Positions 1 to 7,977 of a stretch of 23,613 nt of DNA are shown here, one piece after another. The DNA comes from Oscillospiraceae bacterium (GTDB lineage: Bacteria; Bacillota; Clostridia; Oscillospirales; CAG-272): assembly GCA_003343845.1 (NCBI GenBank), contig QAKK01000020.1, positions 1-23,613 on the forward strand. The letters are read 5' to 3'. A program made the translations under genes and the position numbers. Numbering within the stretch: the stretch's first letter is position 1; every line of letters begins with the position of its first letter. The notes under the pieces were generated by a model that saw only the letters and a program-made list of their open reading frames with translations, was not told the DNA's origin and searched no databases.

Positions 1-32
1 ATCAAGGAAAAATCGAAGGAGAATGAGTATAT

Positions 33-1127
33 ATGAAATTAGGTATCGTCGGCTTGCCGAATGTCGGCAAAAGCACGCTTTTCAATGCACTGACCAATGC
101 AGGCGCACAGTCTGCAAACTACCCGTTCTGCACGATCGACCCGAATGTGGGCATCGTCACCGTGCCGGATAAGCGCCTGGATGTTCTCGCAGAGATGTAT
201 CACCCTGAGAAATATACGCCTGCCGTGATCGAATTCGTCGATATTGCGGGTCTTGTGCGCGGTGCCTCCAAAGGCGAGGGACTCGGCAACAAGTTCCTGT
301 CGCACATTCGCGAGACCGATGCAATCATCCATGTCGTCCGCTGCTTTGAAGACGAAAACATCATTCATGTAGACGGCAATATTGACCCGCTCCGCGATGT
401 GGAGACCATCAATTTGGAATTGATCTTCTCTGACCTTGAGTTGATTGATCGCCGCATCGACCGCACCAAAAAAGCGATGAAGGGCGACAAGTCCCTTGCC
501 GCCGAAGTAGACCTGTTGGAACGGCTGAAAGCGACGCTCGAAGCGGGAAAATGTGCCCGCACCTTCGAGATGACCGAGGACGAGCGCGCGCTGCTTTCGG
601 ACACGCCGCTGCTCACGATGAAACCGGTCATCTACGTTGCAAACATCGCGGAAAATGACATCGGCACGGATCTTACGCACAACCCGCGCTATATGAAGCT
701 CAAGGAGTTTGCCGACAGTGAGCACGCAGGTATCATCGCAGTCTGCGCCGAGATTGAGGCGGAGATCGCAGAGCTGAGCGGCGATGAAAAGAAAGCCTTC
801 CTTGCCGACCTCGGCATTGAAGAAAGCGGTCTTGACCGCCTGATCGCCGAAAGCTATAAGCTGCTCGGGCTGATCAGCTATCTGACCGCCGGTCCGAAGG
901 AAGTCCGCGCATGGACGATCACAAAGGGCACAAAGGCACCGCAGGCTGCCGGTAAGATCCACAGCGACTTTGAGCGCGGCTTCATCCGCGCCGAGATCAT
1001 CGCCTTTGATGATCTGGTCAAGGAGGGAAGCATGGCTGCCGCAAAGGAAAAGGGACTCGTCCGCAGCGAAGGCAAGGACTATGTCATTGCAGACGGCGAC
1101 ATTGTTCTGTTCCGCTTCAACGTATAA
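33..1127 (+). CDS. ychF: Redox-regulated ATPase/GTPase YchF (Obg family)
   Basis: Full-length 364-residue YchF, a cytosolic P-loop NTPase of the TRAFAC/Obg group that binds ribosomes and, in studied members, prefers ATP over GTP. Seen directly: G1 loop GLPNVGKS at residues 7-14, G3 DIAGL from Asp70, a G4-like NIAEND near residue 204 in place of NKxD (the family trait linked to ATP preference), a central coiled-coil hairpin (about 130-180) and a C-terminal TGS domain ending in GDIVLFRFNV. The ATG is preceded by AAGGAGA at about 17-23. It stands alone and ends at a strong two-way terminator shared with the convergent histidine kinase. The long antisense ORF opposite it is a codon-usage shadow. 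Identity is certain from family knowledge; its role in this organism is inferred. Confidence 0.98.
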   Translation: MKLGIVGLPNVGKSTLFNALTNAGAQSANYPFCTIDPNVGIVTVPDKRLDVLAEMYHPEKYTPAVIEFVDIAGLVRGASKGEGLGNKFLSHIRETDAIIHVVRCFEDENIIHVDGNIDPLRDVETINLELIFSDLELIDRRIDRTKKAMKGDKSLAAEVDLLERLKATLEAGKCARTFEMTEDERALLSDTPLLTMKPVIYVANIAENDIGTDLTHNPRYMKLKEFADSEHAGIIAVCAEIEAEIAELSGDEKKAFLADLGIEESGLDRLIAESYKLLGLISYLTAGPKEVRAWTITKGTKAPQAAGKIHSDFERGFIRAEIIAFDDLVKEGSMAAAKEKGLVRSEGKDYVIADGDIVLFRFNV

Positions 1128-1140
1128 CACAAATAAAAAA

Positions 1141-1177
1141 CTTCCGCAGCACTGCAAAGCGCTGCGGAAGTTTTTTA
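1141..1177. terminator. Two-way intrinsic terminator between ychF and the histidine kinase
   Basis: A 10-bp perfect stem (CTTCCGCAGC at 1141-1150 with GCTGCGGAAG at 1161-1170) is flanked by an A-run on the left and a T-run on the right. It can therefore end transcripts of both convergent genes. The stop codon of the kinase lies inside the T-run. Confidence 0.9.
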
Positions 1178-2533
1178 TTTTTTCGCTACGGGAAGCGCGG
1201 CGCGGACAAGCAATCCGCCGCCGCTTGCGCGCATGGCGCGAATCGTGCCGCCGTGCGCCGTGATAATGCTCTTGCAGATGGCAAGACCGAGTCCGGAGAC
1301 CTTTCTGCCGCGATCCGACGTGTACAGCGGCTCAAAAATCTGCTGCAGCAGCTCCGGTGCAACGCCAACGCCGTTGTCCGAAAAGTCAAACACAACCTGC
1401 CTGTCCTCCGTATGGCAATCCAATCGCAAAACGAGGTCTTTTCTGCCGCCGTGCCGGATGCTGTTGCCGATCAGGTTGCCGAAGTAGCGGCGCATATGCG
1501 CCATGTTGCATAGAATCTGCGCATCGGGGCAGCTGCATAAAATCTGCAATGCAACATGTGCATCCGCAAGCTCGGCTTCGTATTCCGTCCGGATCGCCTC
1601 GCAAAGCGCTCCCGCCGACATCAGCTCAAGCGGCGCGCCGCCGCGCAGACCCACTGCGAGGTAGTCGTCAAACTCGTCTACAATCGACTTCAGGCTGATT
1701 GCCTTATCATGGATGCTGTTCAGATACTGCTGCTGTTTTTCCGGTGAAAGCTCGGCTGTCAAAAGCCGCTCGGAGTAACCGAGCACCGAGGTCAGCGGTG
1801 TCTTGATGTCATGCGAAATGGAAGCAATCATACGCCGCTCGGTCTTTTCCTTGGCGTCAAGGACACCGGTCAGCTCCGCAAAGGTGTTTTGCAGCCGCCC
1901 GATCTCGTCCTTGCGTTCGCTCCGCGCTGGCAGTGTTCCGCTTTCGTAATACTTTCGCATGGTCTCGCGCAGCTGCGAAACGGGAACGATCATCACAAAG
2001 TAGATCAGCAAAACCGCAAACAGAGACATCACGCCGACATATACCGTGAGGGCAATGCGGATACGCCCGTTGATCACGCCCGTGAGTGCGTCGCGCGACC
2101 ATGCGGCGCTCTGCACCTCAACATGCAGCACCCGTCCGTCCGAAAGCTTGATCGTATTCTCGGCACAGACCGTGGAATACACGCTGTCCGGCATATCGCG
2201 GCGGCTGTTAAAGAGCAGCATGCCGTCCGCATCGTGTATGGTGCAGAGCAGCTGCCGCGCCGCAAGAAAGTCCGCAAGCGCCGCTGTTTCCCCGTCGCTG
2301 CCGATTAAGAAGGAGCAGACCTCGTCGGCAAGGCGATTGGTCTCGTCAATCGCCTGATCATATTGATTGGAAACAAAGCTCCGCAAATAACGCAGGAACA
2401 AGAAGCTTGTGAGCAACAGGCATACGATGATAAACACGGCGGTGATAAACATCATTTTGCGCGAAAGTCTCGCTTTCAGCCACGAAACGCCCGGAAAATG
2501 AAACTCCTTTTTTTCTGATTCGGATTCCATCAT
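1175..2533 (-). CDS. Membrane sensor histidine kinase (HAMP-HisKA-HATPase)
   Basis: A 452-residue two-component sensor kinase. Seen: transmembrane segments at about 28-48 and 159-184 bracketing an extracytoplasmic sensor of about 110 residues, a HAMP linker (about 185-235), an H-box SISHDIKTP with the phospho-accepting His241, an N-box GNLIGNSIRHG (353-363), a G1 box DNGVG (386-390) and a G2 box GLGL (414-417). Its ATG overlaps the TGA of the upstream response regulator (ATGA), so the two are cotranscribed and probably translationally coupled. A second ATG directly follows and could also be used. The sensor region matches nothing I recognise, so the stimulus is unknown. The divergent MMPL/coiled-coil pair is a plausible target by position only. 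Confidence 0.95.
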   Translation of the reverse strand: MMESESEKKEFHFPGVSWLKARLSRKMMFITAVFIIVCLLLTSFLFLRYLRSFVSNQYDQAIDETNRLADEVCSFLIGSDGETAALADFLAARQLLCTIHDADGMLLFNSRRDMPDSVYSTVCAENTIKLSDGRVLHVEVQSAAWSRDALTGVINGRIRIALTVYVGVMSLFAVLLIYFVMIVPVSQLRETMRKYYESGTLPARSERKDEIGRLQNTFAELTGVLDAKEKTERRMIASISHDIKTPLTSVLGYSERLLTAELSPEKQQQYLNSIHDKAISLKSIVDEFDDYLAVGLRGGAPLELMSAGALCEAIRTEYEAELADAHVALQILCSCPDAQILCNMAHMRRYFGNLIGNSIRHGGRKDLVLRLDCHTEDRQVVFDFSDNGVGVAPELLQQIFEPLYTSDRGRKVSGLGLAICKSIITAHGGTIRAMRASGGGLLVRAALPVAKK

Positions 2534-3246
2534 GCGTCCCCCGCCTGTTTTTCTTCATTCAAGCCGCTGCGCGTCACAAACTGATAGCCGGAGCCCCAAA
2601 CTGTCTTGATATACGCCCAGTCGGGGTCGATTTTGCTGCGCAGGTTCTTGATATTGATTGCTACCGTGCCGATGTCGCCGAACTCGGTCTTCCAGACATC
2701 GCGGAAAATCTTCTCGCGTGAGAGCGTCTGCCCGGCGTTACGCATCAGATAGTCGAGCAGTTCAAATTCGCGCGTGGAGAGATCGACCGGTACGCCGCCG
2801 CGTGTTACGGTCAGCTGCCGCCTGTCCAGCGTGATCTCGCCGATTCGCAGGACATCGCCGCCCGTCGTATTTTCACCGAGCCGCGCCTGTCGGCGCAGGT
2901 GCGCTTTGATGCGCGCTACCAGCTCATCAATGGCAAACGGCTTTGTGATATAGTCGTCCGCACCGAGCCCCAGCCCTTCTATAATATCATGCGCGCTGTC
3001 CTTTGCGCTGAGGAACAGGATCGGGCAGCTTACCTTGTCGCGAATGGCTGCACAGACTTCAAGTCCGCTGATGCCTTTCATCATAATATCCAGGATGATC
3101 AGCGAGAACGTCTCTTCCCCGACAGCGTGCAGCGCCTCCTCACCGGAAGCCACCGTGCGCACCTGCATCCCCGCGTCGGTCAGTACATCGGAGATCAGCA
3201 TCAGAATCGACGGGTCATCATCCGCAATCAAAATCCGGTCCTCCAT
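2530..3246 (-). CDS. OmpR/PhoB-family response regulator
   Basis: A DNA-binding response regulator that receives phosphate from the kinase encoded just downstream. Receiver domain: acidic pair in ADDD near the N-terminus, phosphorylated Asp in LIILDIM (residue 53 counting from the ATG used here) and the conserved Lys in YITKPF. The C-terminal winged helix carries LSTREFELLDYLMRN and a recognition-helix region ending WGSGYQF, typical of OmpR/PhoB members. The frame stays open to a GTG at 3255, but AGAGGTG (about 3253-3259) sits 6 bases before the ATG at 3246. That spacing makes MEDRILI the likely start and puts the GTG inside the ribosome binding site. Length is then 238 residues, normal for the family. 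Confidence 0.95.
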   Translation of the reverse strand: MEDRILIADDDPSILMLISDVLTDAGMQVRTVASGEEALHAVGEETFSLIILDIMMKGISGLEVCAAIRDKVSCPILFLSAKDSAHDIIEGLGLGADDYITKPFAIDELVARIKAHLRRQARLGENTTGGDVLRIGEITLDRRQLTVTRGGVPVDLSTREFELLDYLMRNAGQTLSREKIFRDVWKTEFGDIGTVAINIKNLRSKIDPDWAYIKTVWGSGYQFVTRSGLNEEKQAGDA

Positions 3247-3291
3247 GATCGTCACCTCTTTATCATGATTATTATCATTTTACATTTCTAC

Positions 3292-3320
3292 ATTATAACA
3301 GAAAAATCTTGCGCCGTCCA
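3292..3320 (-). promoter_or_regulatory. Sigma-A promoter for the two-component operon
   Basis: On the minus strand TGGACG (3315-3320), a 17-base spacer and a perfect TATAAT (3292-3297) lie about 45 bases before the response regulator start. Confidence 0.6.
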
Positions 3321-3389
3321 TAAAAAATTATTAAGTCAGCGCCCTGCATTTGACAAATATTAAGAATTATGAGAAACCCTTCCGTGCCG

Positions 3390-3418
3390 TTGACTTTTCC
3401 GTGCGGCGGTCATAAAAT
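3390..3418 (+). promoter_or_regulatory. Sigma-A promoter for the MMPL/coiled-coil operon
   Basis: TTGACT (3390-3395), a 17-base spacer and TAAAAT (3413-3418) lie about 40 bases before the GTG start of the MMPL gene. It faces away from the two-component promoter, so both could share regulation in this 200-base gap. Confidence 0.65.
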
Positions 3419-3459
3419 GTCGATGTCGGAAAAATGAATCATTTCGTGAGGTGATAGTT

Positions 3460-4328
3460 GTGCTGAAAAAAATTGCACATTGGCTGACCGATAAGCCGGT
3501 GATTATTCTGATCGTCGCGCTGATTGCACTTGTGTTCAGCTTCATCGGCGCGGCGGCAACGCGTATCAATTACGACATTCTGACCTATCTGCCGCCGGAC
3601 TTCGATTCCTCGAAAGGGGAAAAACTGTTGGAAGAGCCCTTCCACAGTGCGGCGACGACCATGCTGATCGTCGAGGACATGCCGCCCGAATACACCAATT
3701 CGCTGTGTCGGCAGATCCAAGACGTTCCGGGCGTGAGCAGCGCGCTCTGGATCTCCTCGCTCACAGGCGTGCAGATCCCGAAGGACTTCCTGCCCGAAGA
3801 GATCCGTGACACGTTCTTCTCTGGCAACTCGACCATGATGATCATTCAATATGACATGCCGGGGTCCTCTACAGAGACGATGAACGCGATCCGCGGCATC
3901 CGAAAGATCTGCAACGAAAAGTGCTTTCTCGCAGGGTTCTCGGTCGTCATCAAGGACACGAAGGATCTTGTAGACAGCGAGCTGCCGTTTTATGTGCTGC
4001 TGGCGGTCGTCCTGTCGCTGATCGGCAGAGCGGAAAGACCGCAAAGGAAGCCGCAATGGCAGCGGCAGACGCATCGGACGCTTCGATCATTTCCAGTGCG
4101 CTTGTCCTGTTCTGTGCCACACTCGGCGTTGGTCTCGTCTCCAAAATTGAGATCATCAGCGGCATCTGCATGATGCTGGCGCGCGGCTCGCTGATCTCCG
4201 CCTGCATCATTCTGTTCCTGCTGCCCGCGATTCTAACCGCCTTTGAGCCGCTCATCTCCAAGACGACACTGCACTGGAGAAAGCCCAAGATCAAAAAGCC
4301 CCGTGCCTACACCGCTTCGGCGCATTGA
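3460..4328 (+). pseudogene. MMPL/RND-family membrane transporter, internally deleted and frameshifted
   Basis: Two fragments of one MMPL-family (RND-type) membrane protein in different frames. The first starts at GTG 3460, 6 bases after GAGGTG, and carries TM1 (about residues 11-34), the start of the first extracytoplasmic domain (NYDILTYLPPDFDSS) and the onset of TM2 (YVLLAVVLSLI). Near 4020-4030 the homology jumps to another frame, where SGKTAKEAAMAAADASDASI and the last two membrane segments (ALVLFCATLGVGL; LISACIILFLLPAIL) follow to the stop at 4328. Intact clostridial homologues are about 700 residues; only about 290 codons remain, so TM2 to about TM10 are missing. The open frame from the first part runs on as junk to 4173. 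The downstream partner is intact. Either a real deletion or an assembly collapse between the two homologous halves of the gene could explain it. Confidence 0.85.
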
Positions 4329-4346
4329 ATAAAGGAGAGTTTCGAT

Positions 4347-6710
4347 ATGAAAAATACAAATTTTCTCCGTCGTATGACGGCTGTACTGCTCGCCGTGCTG
4401 CTTGCCGCCGGTTCGCTTGTCGCATCGGTCGGCGCTGCCGAGCCGATTGCGCCCTATTGCGATGAAACCTATTATGCCACGCTGGACTATTACGGCGGAC
4501 TTGTAGAGAGCAGCGTTGTCAAAAGCTATCAGACACACGGCAATCCCAAGATCACGGACTACGGCGTCTATGATACAGTCACCAATCTGAACGACAGCCG
4601 CACGGCAACCGTCTCCGACGGCAAGATTGAGTTTGACCTGACCGGCGACGTTCCGGAACACTTCTATTTTGAAGGCAAGACCGAGAAGCCCTATACCGAC
4701 TTTCCGTGGACGCTCTCGCTGTCCTACAAGATGAACGGCGTGCCCATGGCGGCGGAGGAGCTGGCAGGGAAGAGCGGCGTTGCGGAAATCACGCTCGACG
4801 CCGTCCCGAATGCCGCCGCATCCGAATACAACCGCAACAACCTTGTGCTGATCGCATCCTCTGTCTTCAACGGCGACGATATTCTTTCGCTGGAAGCCCC
4901 CGGCGCGCAGGTTCAGCTGATCGGTAATCTGCGCTGCGTGCTGTACGCTGTCCTGCCCGGCGAGGAACAGCACTTCACCATGCGCGTCGGCAGTGAGGAT
5001 TTCAGCTACAGCGGCATGATCTTCCTCGCCGTTCCCGCAACACTTGCGCAGCTTGATCAGATTGCCGGTCTGAAAGAGGCAAAGGACAAGGCAAAGGACG
5101 CATACAGTGCCATCAGCGACAGTCTGGATGTGATTCTGGACACGCTGGAGAGCATGAGCGACAGCATGAACGAGACCGCTGCAGGGCTCGATCGCCTGGA
5201 CAATGCAAGAGAAACCGTCTCCGCAGGCAAAAATCAGGTCTATGCCGATCTCGATGCCGCGCTGGATGCAGCCGGACCGCTGGTCGATTCCATGAAGCCG
5301 ATGAGCGCGCATCTGGAAACGCTTTCGAATGCACTGGATGATCTGGACGCGCTCTATGACGATACGAATGCAAATCTGCAGCAGCTGCGCCCCGAGCTTG
5401 AAACCGCCCGCGCCTCCATCAAAGAACTGCGTTCGCTTGCCGACGAGATCCGTGAAATCGAAAAGGCGCTGAACGGAAAGAGTGAAGATGCTGTTGAATT
5501 TACAGATGATCTCATCATCAATCTTGTGGAAATACAGGAAATTCTGCCGAAGTTAAGCGCCAACCTGCATGCTCTGCACAGAACACTGGAATCCATGCGT
5601 GGGCTGTCCAAGCTGGACGAGATCACGGTGGACGGAAAGACGCCGGACGAGATCCGTGAGCTGGCGGCTTCCGCAACCGCTGCGCACAATCAGTATCTCG
5701 GATACCTTGCCGCAAACGGAATCCCCGAATCGGCACTTTCGTTTGAGCAGTTTCTGATCGCGGCAGGACAGACGCCGGAGCAGGCAAAGCAGATCAATGA
5801 CCTGTACGAGATGGCGCAGGATCCGTCGTTTGACGAGCAGCTTGACCAGGCGGATTCGGTCAACAAGATCATTGCCTCCGTCAACGGAAAAATTGACGAG
5901 ATCAGCAACGCAATTGCAGCAATCGGCAAGCCGAGCGCCAAACTGATTGCCAATCTGGAAGACATGATCAAGCTGCTTGACGCCGATGACGGTGACGGCA
6001 TCTCCGTGCAGCTGATCGGGCTTACCAACCTGGCAAAGGATGTTCTGACCGAGCTTGACAAGCATCCCGATATGATCACCGACTTTCTCGATACAGCCGA
6101 TAAACTCGGCGACTCAATGGCAGAACTGACCGAGGTCGGCGATGCATTGCTCGACGAACTGAACGGTTTTGATGCAGTCCTCGCAAAGTACGAGCCGGAT
6201 GCCAAAGCGGCGATTGAAGATGCCAAAATCTTCACCGCTGCCGCCTCCGACGGTGTTGGCAGTCTGGTTTCCGCCGCGCGCACGGCAGAATCGTTCCTGA
6301 AGCGCAGCGGCAATGCTCTTGATGCGGGCACAAAGAGCACGCTGAACGGGCTTTCCGCGCTGCTGCGCAGTGCAACCGTCGGGCTGAGTCAGACCGGCAC
6401 GATCCGGGATGCCAAGCGCACGCTTTCCAATCTGATCGACGACGAGTGGAACAGCCACGCCGGTGAAGACAATAATCTGCTGCTGATGGATGCCGGTGCA
6501 GCGCCGGTTTCCATCACCGATGCGCGCAACGAAAACACAACAGGCATTCAGTTTGTGATGCGCACGCAGGAAATCAAAGAGAGCGACACCAAAAACGCAG
6601 AAGGCGAAGAAACCGAGACTATCAAAACAACTTTCTGGCAGCGTGTCGGCGCGATGTTCGTCGATCTCTGGAATTTCATCAAAGGCTTGTTCGGCGGTAA
6701 AAACGACTGA
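4347..6710 (+). CDS. Secreted, coiled-coil-rich protein paired with the MMPL transporter
   Basis: A 787-residue exported protein that I cannot place in a named family. Seen: signal peptide (positive LRR, then a hydrophobic core, Ala-rich cleavage region near residues 30-32), a beta-rich N-terminal part (about 35-225) with many Tyr/Asp residues, then a long helical, heptad-like region (about 230-690) full of Leu/Ala/Asp/Glu that should form coiled coils, and a C-terminal amphipathic stretch, FWQRVGAMFVDLWNFIKGLF, that could contact the membrane. AAAGGAG (4331-4337) supports the start, and only 18 bases separate it from the MMPL remnant, so they form an operon. A long secreted coiled-coil gene next to MMPL is an arrangement I associate with Firmicutes, reminiscent of YhgE/Pip-like systems; a joint export or envelope role is inference. 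Confidence 0.85.
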   Translation: MKNTNFLRRMTAVLLAVLLAAGSLVASVGAAEPIAPYCDETYYATLDYYGGLVESSVVKSYQTHGNPKITDYGVYDTVTNLNDSRTATVSDGKIEFDLTGDVPEHFYFEGKTEKPYTDFPWTLSLSYKMNGVPMAAEELAGKSGVAEITLDAVPNAAASEYNRNNLVLIASSVFNGDDILSLEAPGAQVQLIGNLRCVLYAVLPGEEQHFTMRVGSEDFSYSGMIFLAVPATLAQLDQIAGLKEAKDKAKDAYSAISDSLDVILDTLESMSDSMNETAAGLDRLDNARETVSAGKNQVYADLDAALDAAGPLVDSMKPMSAHLETLSNALDDLDALYDDTNANLQQLRPELETARASIKELRSLADEIREIEKALNGKSEDAVEFTDDLIINLVEIQEILPKLSANLHALHRTLESMRGLSKLDEITVDGKTPDEIRELAASATAAHNQYLGYLAANGIPESALSFEQFLIAAGQTPEQAKQINDLYEMAQDPSFDEQLDQADSVNKIIASVNGKIDEISNAIAAIGKPSAKLIANLEDMIKLLDADDGDGISVQLIGLTNLAKDVLTELDKHPDMITDFLDTADKLGDSMAELTEVGDALLDELNGFDAVLAKYEPDAKAAIEDAKIFTAAASDGVGSLVSAARTAESFLKRSGNALDAGTKSTLNGLSALLRSATVGLSQTGTIRDAKRTLSNLIDDEWNSHAGEDNNLLLMDAGAAPVSITDARNENTTGIQFVMRTQEIKESDTKNAEGEETETIKTTFWQRVGAMFVDLWNFIKGLFGGKND

Positions 6711-6725
6711 ACGGCATGACAAAAG

Positions 6726-6760
6726 ATCCGTATGAAATCGAATTTCATACGGATTTTTTC
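6726..6760. terminator. Terminator after the coiled-coil gene, shared with the convergent methyltransferase
   Basis: A 13-bp perfect stem (ATCCGTATGAAAT at 6726-6738, ATTTCATACGGAT at 6742-6754) with a 3-base loop is followed by a T-run to 6759. It is clearly good for the plus strand. On the minus strand the T-run is weaker (CTTTTGT). Confidence 0.85.
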
Positions 6761-7541
6761 ATTTCAGATTCTGTCGGAAGACCTCGTAGGCGATGATCGT
6801 CGCCGCCGATGCTGCGGAAAGCGCGGCAGGGAAGGCCCGCCCGTAATCAATGCGCACGATTGCATCTGCCTGCTTCAGCACCGACGCGCGGATGCCGCGC
6901 TTTTCGCCGCCGACGATCAAAAACACGGGCTTGCGCAGATCGGTCTCGTATAACCCGGTTGAATTCGGTTTGTCCGCGCAAACGATTTTATAGCCCGCTG
7001 CTTTGAAGCCGGCTGCAGCCTCGTCCGCATCGGCGGTATACAGACGTAAAAGCTCGGACGCGCCTGCCGAGGCACGCGCCACAACGCCGGCGGCGCTCAG
7101 CCAGTTGCGGCGGGGAAGAATGACCCCGTCCGCACCGGCGGCGTAAATCGAACGCAGCGCATAACCAAAGTTGTATGGATCTTCGATGCCGTCCAGCATG
7201 GCATAAAAACCGTCAGGCAGGATTTCATCGCGCAGAGCGTCCGCAAGCTCGGGCAGTGTACGTTCGGTGCAGTCGGCAAGAATTCCGCCGTGCGATGAGC
7301 CGATTGCAAGCGCGGCGATCTCCGCATGCGGCAGCTCGCGGAGCGTAAACCCACGCGCAGGTGCAATTTTGGAAAGATAGTTGATTTCTTTGATATGCGA
7401 CTTTGTTAATTCTTTGTCATATAAGATTTCGCGGATTTTCCGATCATTGGTTCCGGCATCGGCTGCGCGCAGAACCGCACGGATGGAAGTCATGCCTTCA
7501 AACAACGAGGATGGGCGAAATTTGTCGTCTTCTTTTATCAC
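6759..7541 (-). CDS. TrmH/SpoU-family RNA 2'-O-methyltransferase
   Basis: A SPOUT-class, SAM-dependent methyltransferase that should methylate a ribose in tRNA or rRNA. Seen: an N-terminal substrate-binding domain, then the knotted catalytic domain with motif 1 DPYNFGYALRSIYAAGA, motif 2 VGGEKRGIR and a C-terminal helix region ending SAATIIAYEVFRQ. The usual motif 3 SLNVS appears changed (roughly ALSAASA), so the conserved Asn may be absent, as I believe happens in some clostridial relatives. Start choice: the frame is open to 7664, but GAGG at 7548-7551 sits 6 bases before a GTG at 7541 (VIKEDDKFRP), giving 260 residues, and a possible ATG at 7574 lies inside the likely -10 box. Exact target is unknown. 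Confidence 0.85.
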   Translation of the reverse strand: MIKEDDKFRPSSLFEGMTSIRAVLRAADAGTNDRKIREILYDKELTKSHIKEINYLSKIAPARGFTLRELPHAEIAALAIGSSHGGILADCTERTLPELADALRDEILPDGFYAMLDGIEDPYNFGYALRSIYAAGADGVILPRRNWLSAAGVVARASAGASELLRLYTADADEAAAGFKAAGYKIVCADKPNSTGLYETDLRKPVFLIVGGEKRGIRASVLKQADAIVRIDYGRAFPAALSAASAATIIAYEVFRQNLK

Positions 7542-7572
7542 GGTGAACCTCGCAAAAACGTTTTCTGCAATC

Positions 7573-7581
7573 ATTTTACCA
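7573..7581 (-). promoter_or_regulatory. Extended -10 promoter for the methyltransferase
   Basis: The minus strand reads TGGTAAAAT, a TGn-extended -10, with no convincing -35. Transcription would begin around 7566, about 25 bases before the GTG start at 7541. Confidence 0.45.
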
Positions 7582-7658
7582 CACATCGCCGAAAATTGCA
7601 TGAGTTCGGAGAAAAAAACATATATTTCAGTAAAACTTACGAAAGTACGGTACTGGCT

Positions 7659-7922
7659 ATGCATTTTTCAAATGACAGAGAGCGATGCGTCATCCTCGGC
7701 GAATACATTGTGGAGACAGGAGCCACGGTTCGCGCCGCGGCGGAGAAATTCCGGATCAGCAAAAGCACGGTACATAAGGACGTCACGGAAAAATTACGGC
7801 ACGAGGACCGCGAGCTGTACAACGCGGTCAAAAAGGTACTCGAGCGTAACAAATCCGAGCGGCATCTGCGCGGCGGCGAAGCAACCAAACAAAAATATCT
7901 TGCGGAAAAATCAGCGGGCTAA
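7659..7922 (+). CDS. spoIIID: Sporulation transcriptional regulator SpoIIID
   Basis: An 87-residue mother-cell DNA-binding protein that, in Bacillus and Clostridium, switches gene expression between the sigma-E and sigma-K stages. The match to the family is strong: LGEYIVETGATVRAAAEKF, then the helix-turn-helix ISKSTVHKDVTEKL, then the diagnostic basic C-terminal segment ERHLRGGEATKQKY. The start at 7659 (MHFSND) aligns with the usual MH N-terminus; the open frame extends to 7596 only through a non-family leader. The ribosome binding site is weak (ACGG about 10 bases before). It is divergent from the methyltransferase and monocistronic, ending in a terminator that overlaps its last codons. 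Its presence implies a sporulating, or recently sporulating, lineage. Confidence 0.95.
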   Translation: MHFSNDRERCVILGEYIVETGATVRAAAEKFRISKSTVHKDVTEKLRHEDRELYNAVKKVLERNKSERHLRGGEATKQKYLAEKSAG

Positions 7923-7937
7923 ACCGCTGATTTTTTC
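7906..7937 (+). terminator. Terminator overlapping the 3' end of spoIIID
   Basis: AAAAATCAGCGG (7906-7917) pairs with CCGCTGATTTTT (7924-7935) around the 6-base loop GCTAAA, followed by T's. The spoIIID stop codon (7920-7922) lies in the loop, so the last codons form the left arm. Confidence 0.85.
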
Positions 7938-7944
7938 TGTTCGC

Positions 7945-7973
7945 TTGACATTCGGTCCAAAACAGGGTAAAAT
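7945..7973 (+). promoter_or_regulatory. Strong sigma-A promoter for coaX
   Basis: Perfect TTGACA (7945-7950), a 17-base spacer and TAAAAT (7968-7973). Transcription should start near 7980, leaving an untranslated leader of about 120 bases before coaX. Confidence 0.8.
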
Positions 7974-7977
7974 ACTT

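Noticed and set aside
39..1157. 372-codon open frame on the minus strand opposite ychF
   Set aside because: Shadow of a strongly identified gene; the product has no family features and no ribosome binding site.
3350..3355. TTGACA as a second plus-strand -35
   Set aside because: No -10 sequence occurs 16-18 bases downstream.
4233..5312. 359-codon minus-strand frame opposite the coiled-coil gene; similar frames at 9683-10603 and 15419-16417
   Set aside because: All lie opposite well-supported genes and encode Cys/Arg/His-rich sequence without recognisable domains.
7572..7574. ATG at 7574 as the methyltransferase start
   Set aside because: No ribosome binding site and it overlaps the likely -10 box; the GTG at 7541 has GAGG at ideal spacing.
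7618..7647. Possible sigma-E promoter for spoIIID (ATATATT and CTTACGAA)
   Set aside because: Only about 5 of 8 bases fit the -10, and spacing would leave a leader of under 10 bases; too weak to list.
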